A stretch of DNA of 64,000 nt from Amycolatopsis sp. CA-126428. GTDB lineage: Bacteria > Actinomycetota > Actinomycetes > Mycobacteriales > Pseudonocardiaceae. The notes below the pieces were generated by a model that was not told the origin of the DNA, did no database searches, and saw only the letters and a program-made list of their open reading frames with translations. Location: NCBI RefSeq assembly GCF_002904335.1, contig NZ_PPHF01000158.1, forward strand, positions 17,823 to 81,822, given 5' to 3'. How positions within the stretch are numbered: position 1 is the first letter of the stretch; each line of letters begins with the position of its first letter. This document shows, piece after piece, positions 16,830-26,076 of the stretch. The translations under genes and the position numbers were made by a program.

Positions 16830-17606
16830 TCAGATCTGGGGGCGCGGGGTGCCGACCGGCGGCGTCGGGGTGCTGTCCGCGCCGACCGTTGCGCGCTGGG
16901 CCGCCGGGCCCGTGCCCATCTCGCCCGTGCGCTGCGCCGGGGTCTCCAGCTGGTGCTCCATGTTCGCCAGCCAGCCGCGCCAGCGGTCCTGGGCCGGCTT
17001 GATCAGGCCGCCGCCGAAGCCGACCACGATCACGCCGCCGATCGTCGCCAGGACCGTGATCAGCACCGGGCCCGTGATCGCCGTCGCGATGTTCACCTGG
17101 CCGAGGGCCGCGATGATGCCGAACGCCATGATCAGCCAGTACGCCGCCACCGAAAGCGGCCGCGCCGCGCCGCGGCCGGACAGCGCCGACGCGACGACGT
17201 CCCGCACCACCTTCGCGATCGCCGCGGCCACCACGACCAGCACCAGCGCCACCACGATCCGCGGCAGGAACGCGATGATGTCGTTGAGCAGCTGGCTCAC
17301 CGGGTTGGTCGGCCCGAACACGCCGAACGCCAGCTGGAGCGCGATCAGCAGAATGAAGTAGTAGACCAATTTGACCAGGATCCCGGTCGCGTCGATCTTC
17401 TGCTGGCCGATCTTTCCGCTGAGCCCGGTCCGCTCGACGAGTTTGCCGAAACCGGCTTTCCCGAGCACGAGCGCCAGCCCTTTCGACACGGCTTTCGCGA
17501 TCAACCAGCCGATCAGCAGGATGATCAGGAATCCCACGAGTTTCGGGACGAAGGTGGCCACCATCGCCCACGCCTGCCCGAGCCCGTCCTTCAGTTGCTC
17601 GCCCAT
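16830..17606 (-). CDS. Conserved TM-helix repeat protein (mechanosensitive channel-like)
   Basis: 258 aa. Four or five membrane helices, with two copies of the conserved TM-helix motif seen in small MscS-related proteins: VPKLVGFLIILLIGWLIAKAV near residue 20 and LPRIVVALVLVVVAAAIAKVV near residue 115. A further TM pair and GFGGGLIKPAQDRW follow, then a Pro/Thr-rich cytoplasmic tail. The ATG at 17606 is preceded by GGAGGGAG; the GTG at 17621 lies before that ribosome site and is unlikely. Ion-channel activity is not established for this family. Confidence 0.7.
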   Translation of the reverse strand: MGEQLKDGLGQAWAMVATFVPKLVGFLIILLIGWLIAKAVSKGLALVLGKAGFGKLVERTGLSGKIGQQKIDATGILVKLVYYFILLIALQLAFGVFGPTNPVSQLLNDIIAFLPRIVVALVLVVVAAAIAKVVRDVVASALSGRGAARPLSVAAYWLIMAFGIIAALGQVNIATAITGPVLITVLATIGGVIVVGFGGGLIKPAQDRWRGWLANMEHQLETPAQRTGEMGTGPAAQRATVGADSTPTPPVGTPRPQI

Positions 17607-17840
17607 ACCGACTCCCTCCACGGATTTGCACCGGATCGTCGATCAAGTACCCAGGGGCGGCAACTCGTGCGCCCCACGATCGAGTGAGACGACTGGCGCG
17701 GAAAGATCACCCGTGGCCATACTGGTTCTACCGGTGGGGACCGGGGAGACGAGGCCGTCCGGCGCAGCGTAAACCGCAAGCGCCGGGCGGCCTCGAGCAT
17801 TACCGGGCAGACAAGCGCGGACAAGCACCGTCCGGACAAA

Positions 17841-17869
17841 TCCGGCCCCCGGGGTCGCCGGGGGCCGGA
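17841..17869 (-). terminator. Terminator of the ABC exporter operon
   Basis: TCCGGCCCCCGG (17841-17852) pairs perfectly with CCGGGGGCCGGA (17858-17869) across a 5-nt loop, immediately beyond the stop codon of the ABC permease gene. Confidence 0.85.
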
Positions 17870-17880
17870 TCAGGGAAATC

Positions 17881-19101
17881 TCAGGCGGCGCGCAGGGCGT
17901 CGCGGAGTTTCACTTTCGCGCCGGTGCGCATGACGGCGTTGCGGTAGATCCGGGCGGCGAACCAGATCAACCCCGGAATCAGCAGCACCACGAGCCCCAC
18001 CGACACCACCGCTTCCCAAACGGGCACCCCGCCCATCGCGAGCCGCATCGGCATCAGCGTCGGCGAGAACACCGGAATCACCGAAAGCACTTCGACGAAC
18101 GTGTTGCCCGGATCCGACGGCAGCACCGAAATGCCGATGACGTACCCGGCGATCACGAACATCAGGGCCGGCATCGTCGCGCCGCCGACGTCTTCCTGGC
18201 GCGAAACCAGCGCCCCCAGCGCGGCGAACACGATCGAGTACATGAAGAACCCGAGCAGGTACCACACGACCAGCCAGACGACCGTGCCCACCGCCGCGGA
18301 AACGGAGATGGTCAACACTCCCGTGGCCAACCCGGCGATGACCCCGCCGGCGCCGATCACGAGCATCTGGATCAGCCCCACCACCCCGATCCCGAGCACC
18401 TTGCCCGCCATCAGCTGCCACGGCTTGATCGTCGACAGCAGCAGCTCGACGACCCGGGACGTCTTTTCCTCGACGACGCCCTGGGCCACGCTCTGGCCGT
18501 TGATCATCAGCGACAGGTAGATCAGGATGCCGGCGACGATGCCCAGCACGAGCTGCTGGCCGTTGTAGTCGTACGGCTCCTCCAGCGGCGGGTCCTCGAC
18601 GAACTTCGCGGACGCGATCGCCGCCTGGAACTGTGCCGGGTTCCCGCCCAGCGCCGTCACCTGCTGGCTGATCGCCACCTGCTGGGACAGCAGCTGCAGG
18701 ACGTTCGCGAGCTTGCCGTCGAGGTCCTTCTTCACCTGGACGTGCACGCTCTTGCCGTCACCGGTGAGCAGGGCGTCGAGCGAGCCGTCGGCCAGCTTCG
18801 CGCGCCCGGCCGCCTCGTCGGCGACCTGAGTGGTCTCGATGTTCTCGCCGAGGGTCTTCCCGACGGCCTTCAGCGGCGCCGAGAAGGCGGCCGTCGCGGT
18901 GCTGATCCCGACCTTGGCGTCGGGGCCGCTGCCGCCGGAGATCAGCTTGATCAGCACGATGCCGACCACGATCAGCAGCAGCATGATCACGGTGCTGACG
19001 CGGAAGGCCTTCGACTTCACGCGGGTGCTGATCTCGCGGGAGGCGACCAGCCCCACCGCGGCCGTCGGGCTCATCCGGACGTCCGGAACCGGCGTGGTCA
19101 T
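17881..19101 (-). CDS. ABC-2 transporter permease (NatB-like)
   Basis: 406 aa. One N-terminal membrane segment after residue 35, a periplasmic domain of about 150 residues (FSAPLKAVGKTL to EDPPLEEPYDYNG), then five more spans including VVEEKTSRVVELLLSTIKPWQLMAGKVLG, the hallmark of the ABC-2/NatB group. It overlaps the ATPase gene by ATGA and forms a two-gene operon. Such exporters move sodium ions, antibiotics or lipids; the substrate here is unknown. Confidence 0.9.
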   Translation of the reverse strand: MTTPVPDVRMSPTAAVGLVASREISTRVKSKAFRVSTVIMLLLIVVGIVLIKLISGGSGPDAKVGISTATAAFSAPLKAVGKTLGENIETTQVADEAAGRAKLADGSLDALLTGDGKSVHVQVKKDLDGKLANVLQLLSQQVAISQQVTALGGNPAQFQAAIASAKFVEDPPLEEPYDYNGQQLVLGIVAGILIYLSLMINGQSVAQGVVEEKTSRVVELLLSTIKPWQLMAGKVLGIGVVGLIQMLVIGAGGVIAGLATGVLTISVSAAVGTVVWLVVWYLLGFFMYSIVFAALGALVSRQEDVGGATMPALMFVIAGYVIGISVLPSDPGNTFVEVLSVIPVFSPTLMPMRLAMGGVPVWEAVVSVGLVVLLIPGLIWFAARIYRNAVMRTGAKVKLRDALRAA

Positions 19102-20006
19102 GCGGCGACCTCCTCGGTCGTGACGACGGAACGGAACAACTCGGTCAGCGACGGCTGCTCGCGGGCGAACTCGCGGACCGGCCCGGTGGCCAGCGCGGCC
19201 TTGAGCACGGCCTGGTCGTCGGCGCCCTCGCCCAGTTCGAGCTCGGTCACCGAACCCTTCCGGCCGAGCACCTTCACCCCGGGCAGGCCGTCGGCCCACC
19301 CGGCTCCCGCCTCGGGAACGTCGACCCGCAGCCGCACCGCGCCGCCGGCCCGCAGCTCGTCGACCGTGCCGACGGCGACCATCTGTCCACTGCGGACGAT
19401 CCCGACGCGGTCGCAGAGCCGTTCCACCAGATCGAGCTGGTGGCTGGAGAACACGACCGGCACCCCCTCGGCCGCCTTCTCCTTGAGCACCTGGCTCATC
19501 ACGTCGACCGCGACCGGGTCGAGGCCGGAGAACGGCTCGTCGAGCACCAGGATCCGCGGCTCGTGCACCAGCGCCGCGGCCAGCTGGACGCGCTGCTGGT
19601 TGCCGAGGGACAGCTTCTGCACCTCGTCGTCGCGGCGGCCGGCGACGCCGAGCCGTTCGGTCCACGCTTCGGCCGACGCCCGCGCGTCGGCCGCGGGCAT
19701 GCCGTGCAGCCGCGCGAGGTAGGTCAGCTGCTCGGCCACCTTCATCTTCGGGTAGAGCCCGCGTTCTTCGGGCATGTAGCCGATGTGACGGCGAGTCTCG
19801 TGCGTCACCGGCACGCCGTCGTAGCGGACTTCGCCGGCGTCGGCGGACAGCACCCCGAGCGCGATCCGCATGGTCGTGGTCTTCCCGGCGCCGTTGCTGC
19901 CGACGAAGCCGAACAGTTCGCCCGGCCGGACGTCGAACGTCATTTCCCGCAGGGCGACCACGTCGCCGTAGCGTTTGGACACCCCGTCGATCTCCAAACC
20001 GGTCAT
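19098..20006 (-). CDS. ABC transporter ATP-binding protein (NatA-like)
   Basis: 302 aa. Walker A GSNGAGKTT near residue 42, signature LSLGNQQRVQL, Walker B ILVLDEP followed by FSGLDPVAVDV, and a C-terminal DUF4162-like region seen in NatA exporters. The ATG at 20006 is preceded by GGGGGAAC; the longer frame to 20054 adds an unrelated N-terminus. Coupled to the downstream permease. Confidence 0.93.
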   Translation of the reverse strand: MTGLEIDGVSKRYGDVVALREMTFDVRPGELFGFVGSNGAGKTTTMRIALGVLSADAGEVRYDGVPVTHETRRHIGYMPEERGLYPKMKVAEQLTYLARLHGMPAADARASAEAWTERLGVAGRRDDEVQKLSLGNQQRVQLAAALVHEPRILVLDEPFSGLDPVAVDVMSQVLKEKAAEGVPVVFSSHQLDLVERLCDRVGIVRSGQMVAVGTVDELRAGGAVRLRVDVPEAGAGWADGLPGVKVLGRKGSVTELELGEGADDQAVLKAALATGPVREFAREQPSLTELFRSVVTTEEVAA

Positions 20007-20122
20007 TCCGGTTCCCCCGTTCTGTGTGGCGTCGATCCTAGGCAGTGCGTACACGCCCCGCCTACCCTCGCGCGTTGCCGCGAGGGGCTACCAAAGTTGC
20101 GGGCACGTAGGATCGCCTCGCC

Positions 20123-21337
20123 ATGGATGGAACCACCGCCCCGCGTCAGGTGCCGAAGCACCACGGACTGTCCGCGAAGACGCTCCGGCGGCTGGAGCAC
20201 GCGTCCGGCAGCCTGGCGAGCGCGAGCATCGCGGTGATGGAACGGCGGCTGCCCTGGTTCGCCCGGCTGCCCGCCGACCAGCGCGCGAGCGTCCTGCTGA
20301 TCACCCAGGCCGGGGCCGCCGGCTTCGTCGACTGGCTGCGGGACGCCAAGGAGGCCCTGAAGCTCACGACCGAGGCGTTCCGCGACGCACCGGCCGAGCT
20401 GTCGCGGTGGATCAGCCTGCGCCAGGCGGTCGGCATGGTGCGGCTGGCCATCGAGGTGTTCGAGGAGCAGCTTCCCGATTTCGCCGCGAACGAAGCGGAA
20501 CGCGCTGCTTTGATCGAGGGAATCCTGCGCTACGGCCGGGAAATCGCCTTCGCGGCGGCGAATTCCTACGCGGCCGCGGCCGAAGCGCGCGGTGCCTGGG
20601 ACGCGCGGCTGGAGGCGCTGGTCGTCGACGGCATCGTCCGCGGCGACGCCGAGGAGTCGGTGCTCTCGCGGGCCACGGCGCTCGGCTGGGACCCGTCGGC
20701 GGCGGCGACCGTCCTGGTCGGCAACCCGCCGTCGGAGGACCCGCCGACGGTGGTCTTCGAGGTCCGCAGCCGCGCGGCCCGCGTCGGGCGTCCGGTGCTG
20801 CTGTCGGTGCAGGGGTCCCGGCTGGTGGTCGTGGTCGGCGGCCCGACCGACGGCGGGGTGAAGGAGCGGGAGATCCTGACCCGGATGTCGGTGGCGTTCG
20901 CCGAGGGCCCGGTGGTCGCCGGCCCGACGGTGCCGACGCTGGCGGAGGCCCACCACAGCGCGACGGAGGCGTTGTCCGGGCTGCGGGCGGTGGTCGGCTG
21001 GCCGGGCGCGCCCCGGCCGGTGCGCTCGGGCGACCTGCTGCCCGAGCGCGCGCTGTCGGGCGACGCGGAGGCCGAGCGGCTGCTGGTGGACACGATCGCC
21101 CGCCCGCTCGAGGAGGCCGGCCCGACGCTGCAGCGCACGGTGGAGGCCTACCTGGAGAGCGGCGGCGTGCTGGAGACGTGCGCGAAGACGCTGTTCGTCC
21201 ACCCGAACACGGTCCGCTACCGGCTGCGCAAGGCCGCGGACCTCACGGGCTGCCAGGCGACCGACCCGCGCGACGCCCTGGTGCTGCGGATCGCCCTGAC
21301 CGTCGGACGGCTGGCGAGGGCCCGCGGGCTTTGGTGA
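20123..21337 (+). CDS. fasR: FasR-type PucR/CdaR family regulator of fatty acid synthesis
   Basis: 404 aa. The C-terminus LLVDTIARPLEEAGPTLQRTVEAYLESGGVLETCAKTLFVHPNTVRYRLRKA is the PucR-type HTH; the N-terminal half is a helical domain with no DNA-binding motif. The location just upstream of fabD-fabH-acpP-fabF matches FasR, the activator of the fatty acid synthase operon described in Streptomyces. Two unrelated genes now separate it from fabD. Identity as FasR rests on domain type and synteny. Confidence 0.85.
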   Translation: MDGTTAPRQVPKHHGLSAKTLRRLEHASGSLASASIAVMERRLPWFARLPADQRASVLLITQAGAAGFVDWLRDAKEALKLTTEAFRDAPAELSRWISLRQAVGMVRLAIEVFEEQLPDFAANEAERAALIEGILRYGREIAFAAANSYAAAAEARGAWDARLEALVVDGIVRGDAEESVLSRATALGWDPSAAATVLVGNPPSEDPPTVVFEVRSRAARVGRPVLLSVQGSRLVVVVGGPTDGGVKEREILTRMSVAFAEGPVVAGPTVPTLAEAHHSATEALSGLRAVVGWPGAPRPVRSGDLLPERALSGDAEAERLLVDTIARPLEEAGPTLQRTVEAYLESGGVLETCAKTLFVHPNTVRYRLRKAADLTGCQATDPRDALVLRIALTVGRLARARGLW

Positions 21338-21419
21338 CGCCGCGGATGTCGAGAACGTCGTGCCGGCTCCGTCCCTGGATCGCGAGCGGCCACCGGGGCC
21401 GCGGGACGAAGGAGACCCC

Positions 21420-21860
21420 ATGACGATCCAGCGGATGGACAACGTCGGCGTCGTCGTCGACGACCTCGCGGCGGTGACCGCGTTCTTCGTCGCTCTCGGA
21501 CTGGAACTCGAGGGCGAGGCCACGGTCGGCGGACCGGAGGTGGACGTCCTCGTCGGACTCGAGGGGGTGCGGTGCGACATGGCCGTGGTGCGGACCCCGG
21601 ACGGCCACGGGCGGCTCGAGCTGATGAAGTTCCACGCACCCGCGGCCCCCGCCGCCGCCGACCGGGACGCGCCGGTCAACGCGTTCGGGCTCCGCCGCAT
21701 CATGTTCGCCGTCGAGGACATCGAGGCCGTCGTGGCCCGCGTCCGCCCGCACGGTACCGAACCCGTGGGCGAACTGGTCCGGTACGAAGACGACTACCGG
21801 CTCTGCTACCTCCGCGGCCCCGAAGGCATCATCGTCGCGCTGGCCGAGAAGCTTCGCTGA
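21420..21860 (+). CDS. VOC family protein (glyoxalase-like)
   Basis: 146 aa with two beta-alpha-beta-beta-beta modules: MDNVGVVVDDLAAVTAFFVALGLELEG and RRIMFAVEDIEAVVARVRPHGTE. Metal ligands appear as E or H in the LELMKFHAP and ELVRYEDDYRLCYLRGPEG strands. AAGGAG lies 5 bp before the ATG at 21420. VOC proteins include glyoxalases, dioxygenases and resistance proteins; the reaction is unknown. It lies between fasR and fabD with the next gene, probably a recent insertion into this cluster. Confidence 0.85.
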   Translation: MTIQRMDNVGVVVDDLAAVTAFFVALGLELEGEATVGGPEVDVLVGLEGVRCDMAVVRTPDGHGRLELMKFHAPAAPAAADRDAPVNAFGLRRIMFAVEDIEAVVARVRPHGTEPVGELVRYEDDYRLCYLRGPEGIIVALAEKLR

Positions 21861-21888
21861 ACCCCCTCCCTCGCGAAAGGACCCCACC

Positions 21889-22335
21889 ATGGCCGTCGCC
21901 GACGACCTCGACCGCGCCACCGACTCGCCGTGGGACTGGGTCGCCGAGCAGACCCGCACATACATCGGCTCGGGCGGCACCGTCGGCCACGAGTCGAACG
22001 GCGTGCACACCCTCATCCTCGCCACGACCGGCCGCCGGACCGGCCTGCCCCGGCGCACCTGCCTGATCTACGGCACCTCGGGGGCCGACTTCGTCGTCGT
22101 CGCGTCCAAGGCCGGCGCCGACGACGACCCGGCGTGGTTCAAGAACCTCCTGGCCGAGCCGAGCGTCGGGGTCCAGGCCGGCACCCGCCGGTGTACCGCC
22201 CGCGCCCGGGTCGCGACCCCGGCCGAGCGCGCGGACCTCTGGCCGCGGATGGCGGCCATCTTCCCGCTCTACGACGAGTACGCGCGGAAGACCGAGCGCG
22301 AGATCCCCGTTGTTCTGCTGACCCCGCGGGACTGA
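21889..22335 (+). CDS. Deazaflavin (F420)-dependent nitroreductase family protein
   Basis: 148 aa. The split-barrel family signature LILATTGRRTGLPRRTCLIY and the segment VVASKAGADDDPAWFKNLLAEPSV match the Ddn/DUF385 group, which uses F420H2 or related cofactors. Mycobacterial Ddn activates nitroimidazole drugs and may act on menaquinone. Together with the VOC gene 28 bp upstream it forms an insert between fasR and fabD. Confidence 0.88.
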   Translation: MAVADDLDRATDSPWDWVAEQTRTYIGSGGTVGHESNGVHTLILATTGRRTGLPRRTCLIYGTSGADFVVVASKAGADDDPAWFKNLLAEPSVGVQAGTRRCTARARVATPAERADLWPRMAAIFPLYDEYARKTEREIPVVLLTPRD

Positions 22336-22516
22336 CCCTCCGGAGACGGCCGTCACGTGATGGACTTAACAGCGAAAGGTGATTGAACCCGACAAGGCTT
22401 CCGGGTTACGCGCGAGCTTCTGCGGCGCATCTTTGGAGGGTTCCGACAAAGACGCCGCGCAGACACTGTGAGCGTCGGCATCCCGGGAAACACCCTCCGC
22501 CGTGTTGTCTAGAAGG

Positions 22517-23440
22517 GTGACAGCAGCAGTCCTCGCTCCCGGCCAGGGGTCCCAGGCCCCCGGTATGTTCACGCCCTGGCTCGACCTCGACGGGGCGCGC
22601 GAGCGCGTCGCCCAGTGGTCCGAGCGCGCCGGGCTCGACCTGCTCCGCCTCGGCACCGAGGCGGACGCCGACGAGATCCAGGACACCGCGATCGCGCAGC
22701 CGCTGATCGTCGCGCTGTCGCTGCTCACCTTCGAACACCTCCAGGCCACCGCGCCGGTCGCCGCGGACGCGCCGGTCGCCGGCCACTCCGTCGGCGAGCT
22801 CGCGGCCGCCGCGATCGCCGGGGTGCTGAAGCCGGAAGACGCGGTCGCGCTCGCCGCCGTCCGCGGCGCCGAAATGGCGAAGGCGTGCGCGCTGGAACCG
22901 ACGTCGATGGCCGCGGTCATGCTCGGGGACCCCGAGCAGGTCGTCGCGTGGCTCGAAGAGCAGGGCCTGACCGCGGCGAACCGCAACGGCGCGGGGCAGA
23001 TCGTCGCCTCCGGTGCCGCCGACACGATCGCGAAGATCGTCGACCAGCCCCTCGAAGGCACGAAGATCCGCGCTCTCAAGGTCGCCGGCGCCTTCCACAC
23101 CCGCTACATGGCGCCCGCCGAAGAAGCGATGCGCGCCCACGCCGCCGAGCTGACCCCGGCCGACCCGGTCCGCCCGCTGCTGTCCAACGCGGACGGTACC
23201 GTGGTCACCAGTGGGGCCGAGTACCTCGCACGGCTGGTCTCCCAGGTCACCCGCCCGGTCCGCTGGGACCTGACGATGGACGGCCTGGTCTCCCTCGGCG
23301 TCACCCGCACGATCGAACTCGCGCCCGCGGGCACCCTGACCGGCCTGGTCAAGCGGCAGCTCAAGGGCGTCGTCACCACTATCACCGCGCTGAAGACGCC
23401 GGCCGAGCTGGCGGCGCTGCGCCAGGAGGACGCCTCGTGA
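22517..23440 (+). CDS. fabD: Malonyl-CoA:ACP transacylase
   Basis: 307 aa. Catalytic Ser sits in VAGHSVGELAAAA, with the oxyanion region in LAPGQGSQAPGMF at the start and the catalytic His in AGAFHTRYMAPAEE. Transfers malonyl units to AcpP for type II fatty acid synthesis. The GTG at 22517 begins the normal N-terminus; AGAAGG touches it, so the gene may be read from a leaderless or near-leaderless message. It overlaps fabH by GTGA. The 180-bp region upstream is the likely FasR-controlled promoter. Confidence 0.95.
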   Translation: MTAAVLAPGQGSQAPGMFTPWLDLDGARERVAQWSERAGLDLLRLGTEADADEIQDTAIAQPLIVALSLLTFEHLQATAPVAADAPVAGHSVGELAAAAIAGVLKPEDAVALAAVRGAEMAKACALEPTSMAAVMLGDPEQVVAWLEEQGLTAANRNGAGQIVASGAADTIAKIVDQPLEGTKIRALKVAGAFHTRYMAPAEEAMRAHAAELTPADPVRPLLSNADGTVVTSGAEYLARLVSQVTRPVRWDLTMDGLVSLGVTRTIELAPAGTLTGLVKRQLKGVVTTITALKTPAELAALRQEDAS

Positions 23441-24420
23441 CCGACCGACCCACCCTGAGCCTCAACCCCGGCTCCCGCGGCAGCCGCGTGCTGGGCGTCG
23501 GCAGCTACCAGCCCGCGAAGATCGTCACCAACGACGACCTGTCGCAGGTCATGGAAACCAACGACGAGTGGATCCAGACCCGGGTCGGGATCGTCGAGCG
23601 CCGGTTCGCCGAGAAGGACGAGCTGCTCACCGACATGGCCGTCGCCGCCGGCACCGCCGCGCTGGCCGACGCTCGCGTCGACCCGTCCGAAGTGGACACG
23701 GTGATCCTGCCGAACTGCACCATGCCGACGCTGATCCCGAACGCCGCCGCGCAGGTCGCCGCCCGGATCGGCATCCCCGGCCCCGGCGCGTTCGACCTCA
23801 ACGCCGCGTGCGCCGGGTTCTGCTACGGCCTCGGCGTCGCCTCCGACCTGATCCGGGCCGGCTCGGCGAAGAAGGTCCTGGTCATCGGCGCGGAGAAGCT
23901 CACCGACTCGGTCGACCCGGCCGACCGGGCCAACGCGATCATCTTCGCCGACGGCGCCGGCGCCGCGGTCGTCGGCGCGTCCGACGAGCCGCTCATCGGC
24001 CCGGTGACCTGGGGCAGCGCGGGCGACCTGGTCGACCTGATCTACATGCGCGACGAGAAGTACATCTACCAGGAGGGGCAGTCGGTCTTCCGGTGGGCGA
24101 CCACGAAGATCGCGCCGATCGCGATGGAGGCGCTGGAGGCCGCCGGGCTCAAGCCGTCCGATGTGGACGTGCTGATCCCGCACCAGGCGAACCTGCGCAT
24201 CGTCGAGGCGATCGCGAAGAAGCTGCGGGCCAACGGCGCCCGCGAAGACATGGTCGTCGCCGACGACATCAAGTACTCCGGCAACACCTCGTCGGCGTCC
24301 ATCCCCCTCGCGCTGGACCACATGCGCAAGGCCGGGACGGCGAAGTCCGGCGACGTGGTGCTGGCGGTCGGGTTCGGCGCGGGCCTGTCCTACGCCGGGC
24401 AGGCGTTCATCTGCCCCTGA
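23437..24420 (+). CDS. fabH: Beta-ketoacyl-ACP synthase III
   Basis: 327 aa. The catalytic triad is visible as Cys in FDLNAACAGFCYG, His in LIPHQANLRI and Asn in YSGNTSSASIP. KAS III condenses acetyl- or branched acyl-CoA with malonyl-ACP to start chains; in actinomycetes it supplies branched starters. The GTG start overlaps the fabD stop, and the mature fold begins at RVLGVGSYQPAKIVTN after about 18 residues. Confidence 0.95.
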   Translation: MTDRPTLSLNPGSRGSRVLGVGSYQPAKIVTNDDLSQVMETNDEWIQTRVGIVERRFAEKDELLTDMAVAAGTAALADARVDPSEVDTVILPNCTMPTLIPNAAAQVAARIGIPGPGAFDLNAACAGFCYGLGVASDLIRAGSAKKVLVIGAEKLTDSVDPADRANAIIFADGAGAAVVGASDEPLIGPVTWGSAGDLVDLIYMRDEKYIYQEGQSVFRWATTKIAPIAMEALEAAGLKPSDVDVLIPHQANLRIVEAIAKKLRANGAREDMVVADDIKYSGNTSSASIPLALDHMRKAGTAKSGDVVLAVGFGAGLSYAGQAFICP

Positions 24421-24494
24421 TCACCGTTACGCTCCCCGCGGGCATTCGCCCGCGGGAAACAGACCCCCAGTAAGACCGAGAAGGGAACACCCCC

Positions 24495-24740
24495 ATGGCT
24501 GACAACGCTGAGATCCTCGCCGGCCTCGCCGAGATCGTCGAAGAGGTCGCCGGTGTGGCTCAGGACGACGTCACCGCCGAGAAGTCGTTCGTGGACGACC
24601 TGGACATCGACTCGCTGTCGATGGTCGAGATCGCCGTGCAGGCCGAAGACAAGTTCGGCGTCAAGATCCCGGACGACGAGCTCGCCAACCTCAAGACCGT
24701 GGGCGACGCCGTGAACTACGTGTCGGCCAACTCCAAGTAA
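24495..24740 (+). CDS. acpP: Acyl carrier protein
   Basis: 81 aa acidic four-helix protein. The phosphopantetheine Ser lies in DDLDIDSLSMVEI. It carries the growing acyl chain in fatty acid synthesis. Third gene of the fab operon, 74 bp after fabH, with GAAGGGAACAC before the ATG. Confidence 0.97.
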   Translation: MADNAEILAGLAEIVEEVAGVAQDDVTAEKSFVDDLDIDSLSMVEIAVQAEDKFGVKIPDDELANLKTVGDAVNYVSANSK

Positions 24741-24768
24741 AGTCTTTCCCCTCCTTGAGGAGACTCCC

Positions 24769-26013
24769 ATGAGCAACATCGACGTCGTGATCACCGGTCT
24801 CGGCGCCACCACACCGCTCGGCGGGGACGTGACGTCCACCTGGGACGGTCTGCTGGCCGGACGGAGCGGGATCCGGGCGATCGAGGCCGACTGGGTCGAG
24901 GAGTTGCAGCTGCCCGTCAAGATCGGCGGCATGCTGGCCGTCGATCCTTCGGAAGTCCTGCCGCGGGTCCAGGCCCGCCGGCTGGACCGCTGCGAGCAGG
25001 TCGCGCTGATCGCCGCCCGCCAGGCGTGGGCCGACGCCGGGTACACCGAGCCGACCGACGAGCACACCGACGTCGACCCCGACCGCCTCGGCGTGTCGAT
25101 CGGCACCGGGGTCGGCGGCCCGGTCACCCTGCTCACCCAGAACGACCTGTTGCACCAGCAGGGTCTCCGCAAGGTGTCGCCGCTGACCGTGCCGATGCTG
25201 ATGCCGAACGGCCCGGCCGCGCACGTGGGCATCGACCTCAAGGCGCGGGCCGGGGTGCACTCCCCGGCCTCGGCCTGCGCCTCGGGTGCCGAAGGCATCG
25301 CCAGCGGGGTGGAGATGATCCGCTCCGGGCGCGCCGACGTCGTGGTCGCGGGGGGCGCCGAAGCGTGCATCCACCCGATCACGCTGGCCGGGTTCGCCCA
25401 GGCCCGCACGGTCTCCACGCGCAACGACGACCCGGCGGCCGCGTCGCGGCCGTTCGACGCCAACCGCGACGGCTTCGTCCTCGGCGAGGGCGCCGGCGTG
25501 GTCATCCTGGAACGCGCCGACCAGGCGAAGGCCCGCGGGGCGCGCGTCTACGCGACGATCGCGGGACACGGCATCACCTCGGACGCCTACCACATCACCG
25601 GCAACCACCCCGAGGGCATCGGCCAGATCGCCGCGATGCGCGCGGCGATGAAGATGGCCGGGGTGACCGCCGCGGACGTCGGGCACGTGAACGCGCACGC
25701 GACGTCCACTGTGGTCGGTGACATCGGCGAGGCGGCGGCGATCCGCAAGGCGGTCGGCGACCACGCGATCGTGACGGCGCCGAAGGGCTCGCTCGGCCAC
25801 CTCGTCGGCGGGGCCGGCGCGGTCGAGGGGATCATCACGATCCTGTCGCTCTACCACGGTCTCGTGCCGGCCACCCTGAACCTGACGGACCTGGACCCGC
25901 GGGTGCAGCTCGACGTGGTCGCGGGCGAGCCGCGCAAGGTCGAGCTGAGCGCGGCGATCAGCAACTCGTTCGGGTTCGGCGGGCACAACACCGCGCTGCT
26001 GTTCACGGTCTGA
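24769..26013 (+). CDS. fabF: Beta-ketoacyl-ACP synthase II
   Basis: 414 aa thiolase-fold condensing enzyme. Active-site Cys is in SPASACASGAEG, with the two histidines in HVNAHATSTVVGD and KGSLGHLVGGAGAV. FabF elongates acyl-ACP chains. It is 28 bp after acpP and ends in a strong terminator, so it closes the fab operon. Confidence 0.96.
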   Translation: MSNIDVVITGLGATTPLGGDVTSTWDGLLAGRSGIRAIEADWVEELQLPVKIGGMLAVDPSEVLPRVQARRLDRCEQVALIAARQAWADAGYTEPTDEHTDVDPDRLGVSIGTGVGGPVTLLTQNDLLHQQGLRKVSPLTVPMLMPNGPAAHVGIDLKARAGVHSPASACASGAEGIASGVEMIRSGRADVVVAGGAEACIHPITLAGFAQARTVSTRNDDPAAASRPFDANRDGFVLGEGAGVVILERADQAKARGARVYATIAGHGITSDAYHITGNHPEGIGQIAAMRAAMKMAGVTAADVGHVNAHATSTVVGDIGEAAAIRKAVGDHAIVTAPKGSLGHLVGGAGAVEGIITILSLYHGLVPATLNLTDLDPRVQLDVVAGEPRKVELSAAISNSFGFGGHNTALLFTV

Positions 26014-26034
26014 GTTTCTCGGAACTTCCGAAAC

Positions 26035-26072
26035 GAAAGCGGGGGCCCGGCTTCGGCCGGGCCCCCGCTTTC
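26035..26072 (+). terminator. Terminator of the fab operon
   Basis: A perfect 17-bp stem (26035-26051 with 26056-26072) capped by the stable tetraloop TTCG, 22 bp after the fabF stop codon. It also faces the convergent gene ending at 26077 and may serve both. Confidence 0.92.
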
Positions 26073-26076
26073 GTCT

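Noticed and set aside
22615..24420. A 601-codon frame covering fabD and fabH
   Set aside because: The N-terminal 274 codons are an out-of-frame read of fabD; the real fabH starts at the GTG overlapping the fabD stop.
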